From contig NZ_KB890027.1 in NCBI RefSeq assembly GCF_000372965.1, positions 22,528 to 86,527 of the forward strand: a DNA stretch of 64,000 nt, in the 5' to 3' direction. A model generated the notes under the pieces. The model saw nothing but the letters and a program-made list of their open reading frames with translations. It had not been told where the DNA came from and searched no databases. Both the position numbers and the translations under genes were made by a program. Below are positions 25,738 through 34,726 of this stretch, one piece after another. Each line of letters starts with the position of its first letter. Within the stretch, counting starts at the first letter, position 1. The stretch is from Hoeflea sp. 108. GTDB lineage: Bacteria > Pseudomonadota > Alphaproteobacteria > Rhizobiales > Rhizobiaceae.

Positions 25738-27063
25738 ATGTCGATATCAGCCCATAATTTCCATGTGACAAGCATACGACAGGACGAGGAGGCCTCGCCC
25801 GAGGTGCTTCGCAAGGTGCTGACCGCGAGCTTTATCGGCAACTTCGTCGAGTGGTTCGACTATGCATCCTACGGCTATTTCGCAACGGTGATTGCCATTG
25901 CGTTCTTCCCGGAAATCGCCCCGTCTGCCGCTTTGCTTGCGACATTCGCGGTCTTTGCGATTTCCTTCGTTGTTCGCCCCATCGGCGGCATCGTCTGGGG
26001 CGCGATCGGCGACAAGATCGGTCGGCGCACCGCACTGTCGTGGTCGATCCTGATCATGTCGGGCGCGACAACGCTGATCGCCGTCCTGCCGTCATACGCA
26101 CAGGTCGGCATACTGGCTCCGGTGCTGCTGCTTGTGGTGCGCATGGTCCAGGGTTTTTCGGCTTCAGGCGAATATGCCGGGGCGACCTCCTTCATCGCCG
26201 AATATTCGCCTATATCGAAGCGTGGCTTCTACACCAGCATGGTGCCGGCGAGCACGGCTGCTGGGCTTCTCGCCGGATCCCTGATGTCGGCTGGTTTGTT
26301 TTACATTCTGAGCCCGGAACAAATGCAGTCATACGGTTGGCGGCTGCCATTCCTGCTCGCCGCACCACTGGGCGTGGTCGGCCTGTACATCCGCCTGAAA
26401 CTCGAAGACACGCCCAAGTTCCGCGAGCTTGAAAAGTCGCACCACGTCGAGGCGACCCCGGTGCGTGAGCTGTTCACCACCTATCGGCGCCAGATCGCCA
26501 TTGCCTTCGGCGCGACATGTCTCAACGCAGTCGGCTTCTACCTGATCCTCAGCTATATGCCGACTTACCTCATCACCGAGATGGGCATGGGCCAGACGGA
26601 GTCCTTCATCGCTGTCAGCATTTCGCTTGTGGCCTACATCTTCTTCATTTTTCTGATGGGGAGCCTGTCCGATCGCTTCGGCCGCAAGACCGCTCTGATC
26701 GCCGCCTCGGTGCTGTTCATGGCGCTGACGGTGCCGCTGTTTTCGATGCTCGATGGCGCTACTTTCTGGACGATTGTTGCGATCCAGGTCGCTTTCGGCG
26801 CGCTGCTGACGATCAATGACGGCACATTGCCGTGCTTCTTGTCGGAGATATTCCCGACCAAGGTACGCTACAGCGGCTTTGCCTTCTCCTTCAACGCGGC
26901 CAACGCCCTGTTCGGCGGCACCGCACCTTTTGTGGCGACCTGGCTGATTTCGGCGACCGGCAGCAAGCTTGCGCCGGCCTGGTATCTGGTCGCCGCCGCG
27001 CTTGTTGCCCTCATCGCAATGCTGGCAGCCAAAGAGACTGCCGGAAAGCCGCTGGCAGACTAA
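25738..27063 (+). CDS. MHS-family MFS symporter
   Basis: A 12-helix metabolite:H+ symporter related to ProP and KgtP. Features include the N-terminal 'VLTASFIGNFVEWFDYASYG', the loop 2-3 motif 'GAIGDKIGRRTALSWSI' and its repeat 'GSLSDRFGRKTALI'. Start is ATG 25738 ('MSISAHNF') after AGGGAGGAAAT; the frame is open upstream but the strong ribosome site decides. It lies 124 bases after the ABC operon and faces the GlxA-type regulator. Sarcosine, creatine or a betaine is a likely substrate from context. Confidence 0.88.
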   Translation: MSISAHNFHVTSIRQDEEASPEVLRKVLTASFIGNFVEWFDYASYGYFATVIAIAFFPEIAPSAALLATFAVFAISFVVRPIGGIVWGAIGDKIGRRTALSWSILIMSGATTLIAVLPSYAQVGILAPVLLLVVRMVQGFSASGEYAGATSFIAEYSPISKRGFYTSMVPASTAAGLLAGSLMSAGLFYILSPEQMQSYGWRLPFLLAAPLGVVGLYIRLKLEDTPKFRELEKSHHVEATPVRELFTTYRRQIAIAFGATCLNAVGFYLILSYMPTYLITEMGMGQTESFIAVSISLVAYIFFIFLMGSLSDRFGRKTALIAASVLFMALTVPLFSMLDGATFWTIVAIQVAFGALLTINDGTLPCFLSEIFPTKVRYSGFAFSFNAANALFGGTAPFVATWLISATGSKLAPAWYLVAAALVALIAMLAAKETAGKPLAD

Positions 27064-27075
27064 AAATACAAGACG

Positions 27076-27105
27076 CAACGCAGGCGGCCATCGTCGCCTG
27101 CGTTG
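27076..27105. terminator. Hairpin between convergent MFS and GlxA-type genes
   Basis: CAACGCAGGCG (27076-27086) pairs perfectly with CGCCTGCGTTG (27095-27105) over an eight-base loop, in the 54-base space between two convergent genes. There is no T-run, so intrinsic termination is likely but not certain. Confidence 0.6.
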
Positions 27106-27117
27106 CTGCGTCTGACT

Positions 27118-28119
27118 TCATGCCGCCCCGCGAAAGGCCGCAGGCGTTACGCCCCGCCGCTCGCGGAACGCACGGATGAAATGCGATGAATCGCAAAAGC
27201 CGGTCGAAGTTGCGACTTCGGTCACCGAGTTTTCGGTGTGGCGAAGCAGGAACTCCGCATATTCGAGCCGCATGATCTTGTAGGCCAGCGTCGGGGGCAT
27301 GCCGACCGCGCGCTGGAAGTGGCGTTCGAGCTGGCGCCGGTTGGCGCCGAGCCGACGCGCGACGTCTGCCGCCGACAGCGGAGCGTCGATGTTTTGCTGC
27401 ATCAACAGCAGCGCCTTCTTCACCAGTCCGTCGTCGGTCGCCAGATCCAGCGGAATGCCCGGTTGGGGCTTTTCGGCGCGCAGCGCGTCGTCGATGATCA
27501 TGATGTGCAGGCTTTTGCGCGCCTGGGCGCGGCCGACATGCTTTTCCACCAGATGGGCCGCCAGATGCGCCGAACTCGCCCCGCCCGAGCAGGTCAGCCG
27601 GTCGCGGTCGACGATGAAGATCTGGTCGGACACCGGTTTCAGTCCATCGAACTGCTCCAGGAAATCGGTATGGTGGAACCAGCTGACGCAGCAGCGGTAG
27701 CCGTCCATCAGTCCGGCACGGTGCAGGATGAACGCGCCGGTGCAGACGCCGACAAGCGGCACCTTCGATGCCGCGGCCTTCTGCAGATAGCGCGTATAGT
27801 CCGGGCTGAGATTGGGAATTTCGTCGATCAGCCCGCCGACCACGACGATGTAGTCGTATTTCCTGGGATCGCCCAGGCGCTCGTTGGGCTGCACCATCAC
27901 GCCGCAGCTCGAGGCCATAGGGCTCATAGTATCGGAAAGCACGGTCCACTCGCACAGAATCTGCCGGCTGCGGTCGCCCTCGTCGGCGGCGAGGCGCAGC
28001 ACGTCGACGAAATTGGCAAACGCGCAGAGCGTGAAGCGGCGAGCGAGGATGAAGCCCACCGAAAGACGAGGCGCCGCATTCTTCCTCTGTGGCTGGCTGG
28101 GCCTGACGTTGCGTTCCAT
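27118..28119 (-). CDS. GlxA-family AraC-type regulator, SouR/GbdR-like
   Basis: The protein has an N-terminal DJ-1/PfpI-like (class I glutamine amidotransferase fold) sensor with 'YDYIVVVGGLIDEIP' and the elbow cysteine in 'LVGVCTGAFILHRAG', then two AraC helix-turn-helices ('SAADVARRLGANRRQLERHF' and 'VTEVATSTGFCDSSHFIRAF'). In Pseudomonas, GbdR and SouR of this architecture activate glycine-betaine and sarcosine catabolism. Here the gene is divergent from soxB, so sarcosine-responsive control of soxBDAG is likely (inference). ATG 28119 is preferred for its GGAGA site; ATG 28137 is an alternative. Confidence 0.88.
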   Translation of the reverse strand: MERNVRPSQPQRKNAAPRLSVGFILARRFTLCAFANFVDVLRLAADEGDRSRQILCEWTVLSDTMSPMASSCGVMVQPNERLGDPRKYDYIVVVGGLIDEIPNLSPDYTRYLQKAAASKVPLVGVCTGAFILHRAGLMDGYRCCVSWFHHTDFLEQFDGLKPVSDQIFIVDRDRLTCSGGASSAHLAAHLVEKHVGRAQARKSLHIMIIDDALRAEKPQPGIPLDLATDDGLVKKALLLMQQNIDAPLSAADVARRLGANRRQLERHFQRAVGMPPTLAYKIMRLEYAEFLLRHTENSVTEVATSTGFCDSSHFIRAFRERRGVTPAAFRGAA

Positions 28120-28233
28120 AGGGTCTCCAGCGTGCATGCTGTCGCACCAGTAACATTACGCTGACGCAACTGTTCTGTCCAACTTCGCGCCAGTTAGCGA
28201 TACTCCCGCCATGTTGAACTCCGGGGGTGCGTT

Positions 28234-29487
28234 ATGACCCGCTTTTCGTTTTCGTCGCTTCTGTCCAATGCCTTGACCGGCAACAAGAACTGGGAACCGC
28301 AATGGCCCGATGCCCAGCCAAAGGCCGAGTATGACGTCGTCATTGTCGGCGCTGGCGGTCACGGCCTGGGCGCCGCCTACTATCTTGCCAAGGAACACGG
28401 CATCACCAATGTCGCCATCATCGAGAAGGGCTGGCTTGGCGGTGGCAACACCGGCCGCAACACCACCATCATCCGCTCCAACTATCTCTATGACGAAAGC
28501 GCGATGCTTTATGAGCACGCGATGAAGCTCTGGGAAGGGTTGAGCCAGGAGCTCAACTACAACGTCATGTTCTCGCAGCGCGGCGTTATGATGCTGGCGC
28601 ATTCGGTGCATGACACCCAAAGCTTCAAGCGCCACATCTATTCGAACCGGCTCAATGGCATCGACAATGAGTGGCTGACGCCCGAGCAGGCAAAGGAATA
28701 CTGCCCGCCGCTCAACATCGCAAAGGATGCCCGCTATCCAGTGGTTGGGGCAGCCTTGCAGCGTCGTGGCGGCGTTGCCCGCCATGACGCGGTAGCCTGG
28801 GGTTATGCCCGCGGTGCAGCGGCGCGTGGCGTTGACATCATCCAGAACTGCCCGGTGACCGCGATCCGCCGCGACGCTTCCGGCAAGGTCATTGGCGTCG
28901 ATACCCCGCGCGGCTTCATCAAGGCCAAGAAGGTTGCGGTTTCCGCCGCCGGCGGGACCTCGGTCGTCATGGATACCGCCGGGGTGCGGCTGCCGCTGGA
29001 AAGCTTCCCGCTGCAGGCGCTGGTTTCCGAGCCGGTCAAGCCGATCTTCCCTTGCGTGGTCATGTCGAATTCGGTCCACGCCTACATCAGCCAGTCCGAT
29101 AAGGGCGAGTTGGTCATCGGCTCCGGCACCGACCAGTACGTCTCTTACAGCCAGCGCGGCGGCCTGCCGCTCATCGAGCATACGGTGGCGGCGATCTGCG
29201 AGGTGTTCCCGATCTTCACCCGCATGCGCATGCTGCGCAAATGGGCTGGTGTCGTCGACGTCACGCCCGACCGTTCGCCGATCATCGGCAAGACACCGGT
29301 TCCCGGGCTGTACGTCAATTGTGGCTGGGGTACCGGCGGGTTCAAGGCAACCCCTGGCTCGGCCCATGTCTTCGCTCACACCATCGCCCGCGACGAGCCG
29401 CATCCGATCAATGCGCCGTTCACGCTCGAACGCTTCACCACCGGCCGGCTGATCGATGAAGCCGCTGCCGCAGCCGTCGCGCACTGA
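28234..29487 (+). CDS. soxB: Sarcosine oxidase, beta subunit
   Basis: SoxB carries the flavin site that oxidises sarcosine in the heterotetrameric enzyme. The FAD-binding motif 'YDVVIVGAGGHGLGAAYYLA' is at about residues 32-51, with 'GGGNTGRNTTIIRSNYLYDE' next and the late motif 'TPDRSPIIGKTPVPGLYVNC'. At 417 residues it matches the family. ATG 28234 follows a GGGGG ribosome site. First gene of soxB-soxD-soxA-soxG, the usual order. Confidence 0.95.
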   Translation: MTRFSFSSLLSNALTGNKNWEPQWPDAQPKAEYDVVIVGAGGHGLGAAYYLAKEHGITNVAIIEKGWLGGGNTGRNTTIIRSNYLYDESAMLYEHAMKLWEGLSQELNYNVMFSQRGVMMLAHSVHDTQSFKRHIYSNRLNGIDNEWLTPEQAKEYCPPLNIAKDARYPVVGAALQRRGGVARHDAVAWGYARGAAARGVDIIQNCPVTAIRRDASGKVIGVDTPRGFIKAKKVAVSAAGGTSVVMDTAGVRLPLESFPLQALVSEPVKPIFPCVVMSNSVHAYISQSDKGELVIGSGTDQYVSYSQRGGLPLIEHTVAAICEVFPIFTRMRMLRKWAGVVDVTPDRSPIIGKTPVPGLYVNCGWGTGGFKATPGSAHVFAHTIARDEPHPINAPFTLERFTTGRLIDEAAAAAVAH

Positions 29488-29498
29488 GGAGATCCAAG

Positions 29499-29798
29499 AT
29501 GCTGCTCATCCGCTGCCCCTATTGCGAGGCCGAACGTCCTGAGCTCGAATTCTCCTATGCCGGCGAGGCTCACATCGCTCGCCCCGCTGATCCGTCGAAG
29601 CTGAGTGACGACGAATGGAAGACGCATCTTTTCATTCGCAGCAATCCGCGCGGTACCCACTTCGAACGCTGGCGACACCAGCATGGCTGCGGGCGTTTCT
29701 TCAATGCCGTTCGCGACACCGTCAGCGACAAGTTCGCAAGGACCTACAAGGCCGGGCAGCCACGCCCGACAGAGACCGAACTCGAGGAAGCACGGTAA
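29499..29798 (+). CDS. soxD: Sarcosine oxidase, delta subunit
   Basis: A 99-residue zinc-binding subunit. The conserved 'LIRCPYCEAERPELEF' Cys pair and the distal 'HQHGCGRFFNAVRDT' complete the metal site. It lies 11 bases after soxB, and its TAA overlaps the ATG of soxA (TAATG), giving tight coupling. Confidence 0.95.
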   Translation: MLLIRCPYCEAERPELEFSYAGEAHIARPADPSKLSDDEWKTHLFIRSNPRGTHFERWRHQHGCGRFFNAVRDTVSDKFARTYKAGQPRPTETELEEAR

Positions 29799-32797
29799 TG
29801 ACCAGCTACCGCATCCCAGCAAAAGGCCGCGTCAACCAACGCAAGCCGGTCCGCTTTACCTTCAACGGCGCAGGCTATGCCGGTTTCGAGGGCGACACGC
29901 TCGCCTCGGCGCTGCTTGCCAACGGCGTCCATCTCATTGGCCGTTCGTTCAAGTACCATCGCCCGCGCGGCTTCCTGTCAGCCGGCTCGGAAGAACCCAA
30001 TGCGCTGGTCGGCACCGACCGGGGGCCGGGTCGCTTCGAACCCAACACCCGCGCAACCGTGCTCGAGGTGTTCGACGGGCTGAACACGACCAGCCAGAAC
30101 CACTGGCCGTCGCTGAAGCGCGATATCGGCGCTGTCAACGACGCGCTCTACATGCTGTTTTCCGCCGGCTTCTACTACAAGACCTTCATGTGGCCGAAGT
30201 CGTTCTGGAACAAGGTCTACGAGCCCGTCATCCGGGGCGCCGCCGGTCTCGGCAAGTCGCCGACCACCCCCGACCCCGACACCTATGCCAGCCGCTTCGC
30301 CCATTGCGATGTGCTGGTGGTCGGTTCCGGCCCGGCCGGTCTTGCCGCAGCGCTCGACGCCGGCAAGAGCGGCGCCAAGGTGATCCTGGTCGACGAGCAG
30401 GCCGAGCTTGGCGGTTCGCTGCTGTCTGAAACGGACGCAGGCATTAACGGCCAGAGCGGCTGGCAGTGGCTCGAAGAAGCGCGCAGCGCGCTGGCCGCGA
30501 TGAACAATGTCACGGTGCTGACGCGCACCACGGCTATCGGCTACTATCACCAGAACCTTGTCGGCCTTTGCCAGCGCCTGACGGACCACCTTACCAGCCC
30601 GCCGGCGGATGCCCCGCGCGAGCGGCTGTGGAAGGTTCGCGCCAACCAGGTCGTTCTGGCCCAGGGCTCGATCGAAAAGCCGCTGGTGTTCGATGGCAAC
30701 GATCGCCCGGGCGTCATGCTTGCGGGCTCGGCGCGCAGCTATCTCAACCGCTACGGCGTCAAGGTCGGCAACCGTCCCGTCATCGTCACCTCGCACGATT
30801 CAGCCTGGCTCGCCGCATTCGACCTGGCAGAGGCAGGCGTCAAGGTGGCAGCCATGATCGACATCAGGCCCAATGTGTCGGGCCATCTGATGGAACGCGC
30901 CGCGGCCCTCGGGGTCGAGGTGCTGACCGGCTGGACCGTCACCGGCACCGGCGGCCGGCTGCGCGTCGCCTCCGTGCGCGCCAATCCGGTGAGCCGCAGC
31001 GGCGTGGTCGGACCGGCGCGGACGATTTCCTGCGACGCGCTTTTGATGAGCGGCGGTTGGACGCCGAGCGTGCATCTGTTTTCGCACACCAAGGGCAAGC
31101 TCGACTGGAACGAGGAAGGGCAGATGTTCCTTCCTGGCGCCGCCACCGAGGAAAGCCGCTGCGCCGGCGCCGGCAATGGCGCGTTCAGCCTTGCGGCAGC
31201 ACTTGCCGAGGGTGCCGCAGCCGGTTCGGCCGCCGCTTCAGACGCCGGGTTCACCGTGACAGCCGCGTCCTACAAGGTCGATGGCGAACTGATGCTGACG
31301 GGCGCCAACAACCGCGAACTGCCGACCGACAAGAACACTTCGAAGGCCAAGGCCTTCGTCGATTTCCAGAACGACGTCACCGCCAAGGACATCCGGCTTG
31401 CGGTGCGCGAAGGCTTCAAGTCTATCGAGCACATCAAGCGCTACACCACCACAGGCATGGCGACCGACCAGGGCAAGACCTCCAACATCAACGGTCTGGC
31501 CATTGCCTCCGACGCGGTCAAGCGTCCAGCGCCGGCAGTAGGGCTGACCACCTTCCGCCCGCCCTACACGCCGACCACCTTCGGCGCCTTCGCAGGCTAC
31601 AATCGGGGCGAACTGTTCGAAGTGACGCGTAAGACGCCGATCGATGGCTGGGCCGAGCAGAACGGCGCGGAATTCGAACCGGTGTCGTTGTGGCGCCGCG
31701 CCTGGTACTTCCCGAAAAAGGGCGAGACCATGCACGCCGCCGTGGCGCGCGAATGCAAGTCTGTTCGCGAATCCCTCGGCATGTTCGATGCCTCGACACT
31801 CGGCAAGATCGAGATCGTCGGGCCGGACGCCGCCGAATTCATGAACCGCATGTACACCAACTCCTGGACGAAGTTGGCACCTGGACGCCTACGCTATGGC
31901 CTGATGCTCGGTGAGGATGGCTTCATCCGTGACGACGGCGTCATCGGCCGCCTGACCACCGACCGTTTCCATGTGACCACCACCACCGGTGGTGCGGCGC
32001 GCGTGCTGGGCACGATGGAGGATTATCTCCAGACCGAGTGGCCTGATCTCAAGGTATGGCTGACCTCGACGACGGAGCAATGGGCGGTGATCGCGCTCAA
32101 CGGCCCGAACGCGCGCAAGCTGATCGAGCCGCTGGTCGAGGGCATCGACCTTTCCGAAGAGGCGCTCCCGCACATGTCGGTTGCCGAGGGCAAGATTTGC
32201 GGTGTGCCGACCCGGCTGTTCCGGGTCAGCTTCACTGGAGAACTCGGCTACGAGATCAATGTGCCGGCGCGCTACGGCCGGGCGGTCTGGGAAGAGCTTT
32301 ACCGGGCCGGCCAGCAATATGGCATCACCCCTTATGGCACCGAAACGATGCACGTGTTGCGCGCCGAGAAGGGCTACATCATCGTCGGACAGGACACCGA
32401 CGGCACCGTGACGCCTGACGACGCCGGTCTCGGCTGGGCGATCGGCAAGGCCAAGCCAGACTTCGTCGGAAAGCGTTCGCTGACGCGTACGGACATGCTC
32501 AAGACCGATCGCAAGCAGCTCGTCGGCCTGCTCACTTCCGATCCAAACACGGTGCTGGAGGAGGGGGCACAGATCGTGCTCGATCCGAGCCAGACCTTGC
32601 CGATGAAGATGGTCGGCCACGTCACCTCGTCCTACTGGAGTGTTGCTCTCGGACGCTCGATCGCCATGGCGGTGGTCGAAGGTGGCAAGGCGCGCGAAGG
32701 CGAGACCATTCACGTGCCGATGCCCGGCAAGACCCACACGGCAAAGGTGGTCGGGACGGTCTTCTTCGACCCCGAAAACAAGCGCCTGAGCGCATAG
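29798..32797 (+). CDS. soxA: Sarcosine oxidase, alpha subunit
   Basis: SoxA (999 residues) binds NAD and, with SoxB, FMN, and passes the methyl carbon to tetrahydrofolate. Domains in order: a ferredoxin-like fold ('VRFTFNGAGYAGFEGDTLAS'), a Rossmann region ('DVLVVGSGPAGLAAALDAGK', residues about 168-187), and a C-terminal GcvT-like folate-binding domain ('ARECKSVRESLGMFDASTLG', 'RVSFTGELGYEINVPARYG'). The folate domain makes 5,10-methylene-THF rather than free formaldehyde. ATG 29798 overlaps the soxD stop; a longer open frame from 29615 lies inside soxD. Confidence 0.95.
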   Translation: MTSYRIPAKGRVNQRKPVRFTFNGAGYAGFEGDTLASALLANGVHLIGRSFKYHRPRGFLSAGSEEPNALVGTDRGPGRFEPNTRATVLEVFDGLNTTSQNHWPSLKRDIGAVNDALYMLFSAGFYYKTFMWPKSFWNKVYEPVIRGAAGLGKSPTTPDPDTYASRFAHCDVLVVGSGPAGLAAALDAGKSGAKVILVDEQAELGGSLLSETDAGINGQSGWQWLEEARSALAAMNNVTVLTRTTAIGYYHQNLVGLCQRLTDHLTSPPADAPRERLWKVRANQVVLAQGSIEKPLVFDGNDRPGVMLAGSARSYLNRYGVKVGNRPVIVTSHDSAWLAAFDLAEAGVKVAAMIDIRPNVSGHLMERAAALGVEVLTGWTVTGTGGRLRVASVRANPVSRSGVVGPARTISCDALLMSGGWTPSVHLFSHTKGKLDWNEEGQMFLPGAATEESRCAGAGNGAFSLAAALAEGAAAGSAAASDAGFTVTAASYKVDGELMLTGANNRELPTDKNTSKAKAFVDFQNDVTAKDIRLAVREGFKSIEHIKRYTTTGMATDQGKTSNINGLAIASDAVKRPAPAVGLTTFRPPYTPTTFGAFAGYNRGELFEVTRKTPIDGWAEQNGAEFEPVSLWRRAWYFPKKGETMHAAVARECKSVRESLGMFDASTLGKIEIVGPDAAEFMNRMYTNSWTKLAPGRLRYGLMLGEDGFIRDDGVIGRLTTDRFHVTTTTGGAARVLGTMEDYLQTEWPDLKVWLTSTTEQWAVIALNGPNARKLIEPLVEGIDLSEEALPHMSVAEGKICGVPTRLFRVSFTGELGYEINVPARYGRAVWEELYRAGQQYGITPYGTETMHVLRAEKGYIIVGQDTDGTVTPDDAGLGWAIGKAKPDFVGKRSLTRTDMLKTDRKQLVGLLTSDPNTVLEEGAQIVLDPSQTLPMKMVGHVTSSYWSVALGRSIAMAVVEGGKAREGETIHVPMPGKTHTAKVVGTVFFDPENKRLSA

Positions 32798-32807
32798 GAG
32801 GACGGTC

Positions 32808-33368
32808 ATGCTGCATGAACATCATCCGCTGATCGGCCGCGAGATTGCCGTTCGCAAGGTGACGCCGCTAAACATCCGCGTCGCCGCCGACGGAGCCCGC
32901 TTCGCCCTGAGGATAGATCCGGCACAAGCGGCGCGAGCTGCGAAGGCATTCGGTTCGCCATTGCCGGGCAAGATCGGCGACATCACCGTTTCCAACGGCA
33001 GGCTGGCCGTGTGCCTCGGGCCGGACGAGTGGCACCTGGTCGTTCCGCTGACGGAACAGGAGGCAATCGAAACGGCGTTTGCCAAGCTCTATGCGACGGT
33101 GCCGCATAGCCTTGTCGATGTCAGCCATCGCGAGATCGGCATCGAGGTCGAGGGCGTTGCTGCCGTGTTGGCATTGCGCTCGGCCATTGCGTTCGACATC
33201 GAGGCGATGCCGGTCGGCACGGGCTGCAGGACCATCTTCGACAAGGCGCAGATCATCCTTGTCCGCGAAGCAGAAGACCGCTTTCGCATCGAGGTCTGGC
33301 GTTCGTTTGCCGACCATACCTGGGGCATTCTTCAGGCGGCCAGCCGCGAAATCGCACTCGATATCTGA
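32808..33368 (+). CDS. soxG: Sarcosine oxidase, gamma subunit
   Basis: The 186-residue subunit has a YgfZ/GcvT-like fold; 'LGPDEWHLVVPLTEQEAIE' and 'VDVSHREIGIEVEGVAAVLA' are characteristic. It stabilises the tetramer. ATG 32808 follows TAGGAGGACGG, 10 bases after soxA. The next gene, glyA, begins 17 bases later, so sarcosine oxidation and serine formation are one operon. Confidence 0.92.
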   Translation: MLHEHHPLIGREIAVRKVTPLNIRVAADGARFALRIDPAQAARAAKAFGSPLPGKIGDITVSNGRLAVCLGPDEWHLVVPLTEQEAIETAFAKLYATVPHSLVDVSHREIGIEVEGVAAVLALRSAIAFDIEAMPVGTGCRTIFDKAQIILVREAEDRFRIEVWRSFADHTWGILQAASREIALDI

Positions 33369-33385
33369 CCCCCAAGGAGGCAAGC

Positions 33386-34654
33386 ATGCAGCACACCAGC
33401 CCACAAGCGTCGCTTGCCGACGCAGCAATCGCCGCTGCCATCGAGCGCGAACTCGACAGGCAAAAGAACCAGATCGAACTGATCGCCTCGGAAAACATCG
33501 TCTCCACTGACGTGCTTGCCGCCCAAGGCTCGGTGCTGACCAACAAATATGCAGAGGGCTATCCGGGCAAGCGCTACTATGGCGGCTGCGAGTTCGTCGA
33601 CGAGGTCGAGACCATCGCCATCGAACGCGCCAAGCAGCTGTTCGGCGCGGGGTTCGCCAATGTCCAGCCGCATTCGGGCGCCCAGGCCAACCAGGCGGTG
33701 TTCCTGGCCCTGCTTACTCCCGGCGACCGCGTGATGGGCATGTCGCTCGCTCATGGCGGACACCTGACGCATGGCTCGCCGGTGACCATGTCGGGCAAAT
33801 GGTTCGACATCGTCAGCTACGAGGTGCGCCAGTCCGACCAGCAGATCGACTATGACGAACTGCGCGCCAAAGCGCTGGCGACCAAGCCGAAGCTGATCGT
33901 TGCCGGCGCCTCAGCCTATCCGCGTGCCATCGATTTCGCGGCGTTCCGGTCGATTGCCGATGAGGTTGGCGCCTACCTGATGGTCGACATGGCCCACTAT
34001 GCCGGCCTGGTCGCCGCAGGCCTCTATCCCGATCCGCTGCCGCACGCCCATGTCGTCACCACCACCACGCACAAGACCCTGCGCGGCCCGCGCGGCGGCA
34101 TGATCCTGACCAACGACGAAGCGCTGGCCAAGAAGTTCAATTCGGCGGTATTCCCCGGCAATCAGGGCGGGCCGCTGATGCATGTCGTTGCCGCCAAGGC
34201 GGTCGCCTTCGGCGAGGCTTTGCAGCCCGATTTCCGCGACTATGCGGCCAATGTCGTCAACAACGCCAAGGCGCTGTGCGAGACGCTGTTGGCCGGCGGG
34301 CTCGACATCGTGTCGGGCGGCACTGATTGCCACATGGTGCTGGTCGACCTCAGGCCGAAGGGCGTCAGGGGTCGCGACGCCGAGCACGCGCTGGAGCGCG
34401 CCGGGCTGACCTGCAACAAGAACTCGATCCCCTTTGATCCCGAGAAGCCGGCGGTGACGTCGGGCGTACGCCTCGGCACGTCGGCGGGCACCACGCGCGG
34501 CTTCGGCGAGGCCGAGTTCCGCCGCATCGGCGAGCTGATCCTGAAGGTGATCGACGCGCTGGCGGTCAAGGGAGCGGAAGGCGATGCGGCCGTCGAGCAA
34601 GCGGTGCTCGCCGAAGTGCGCGGCCTCTGCCAGCGCTTTCCGATCTACCAGTAG
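33386..34654 (+). CDS. glyA: Serine hydroxymethyltransferase
   Basis: GlyA is a PLP enzyme that combines glycine and methylene-THF into serine. The PLP-lysine motif 'VVTTTTHKTLRGPRGGMIL' is intact, as are 'QIELIASENIVS' and 'GFANVQPHSGAQANQAVF'. Length 422 is normal. In this operon it consumes both products of sarcosine oxidase. ATG 33386 follows CAAGGAGGCAAGC. A housekeeping copy probably exists elsewhere; this one looks catabolic. Confidence 0.95.
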   Translation: MQHTSPQASLADAAIAAAIERELDRQKNQIELIASENIVSTDVLAAQGSVLTNKYAEGYPGKRYYGGCEFVDEVETIAIERAKQLFGAGFANVQPHSGAQANQAVFLALLTPGDRVMGMSLAHGGHLTHGSPVTMSGKWFDIVSYEVRQSDQQIDYDELRAKALATKPKLIVAGASAYPRAIDFAAFRSIADEVGAYLMVDMAHYAGLVAAGLYPDPLPHAHVVTTTTHKTLRGPRGGMILTNDEALAKKFNSAVFPGNQGGPLMHVVAAKAVAFGEALQPDFRDYAANVVNNAKALCETLLAGGLDIVSGGTDCHMVLVDLRPKGVRGRDAEHALERAGLTCNKNSIPFDPEKPAVTSGVRLGTSAGTTRGFGEAEFRRIGELILKVIDALAVKGAEGDAAVEQAVLAEVRGLCQRFPIYQ

Positions 34655-34726
34655 GCCTTTCAACTACCGCTACGAAGCAACCCGGCGCGCGTCGGTGCAT
34701 TCCCTTGCGATCTCATGAGGCCGCGC

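Noticed and set aside
34655..34726. Riboswitch (glycine or THF type) in the sox-glyA-sda operon
   Set aside because: No tandem aptamer-like conserved core was visible in the soxB leader or the glyA-sdaA gap.
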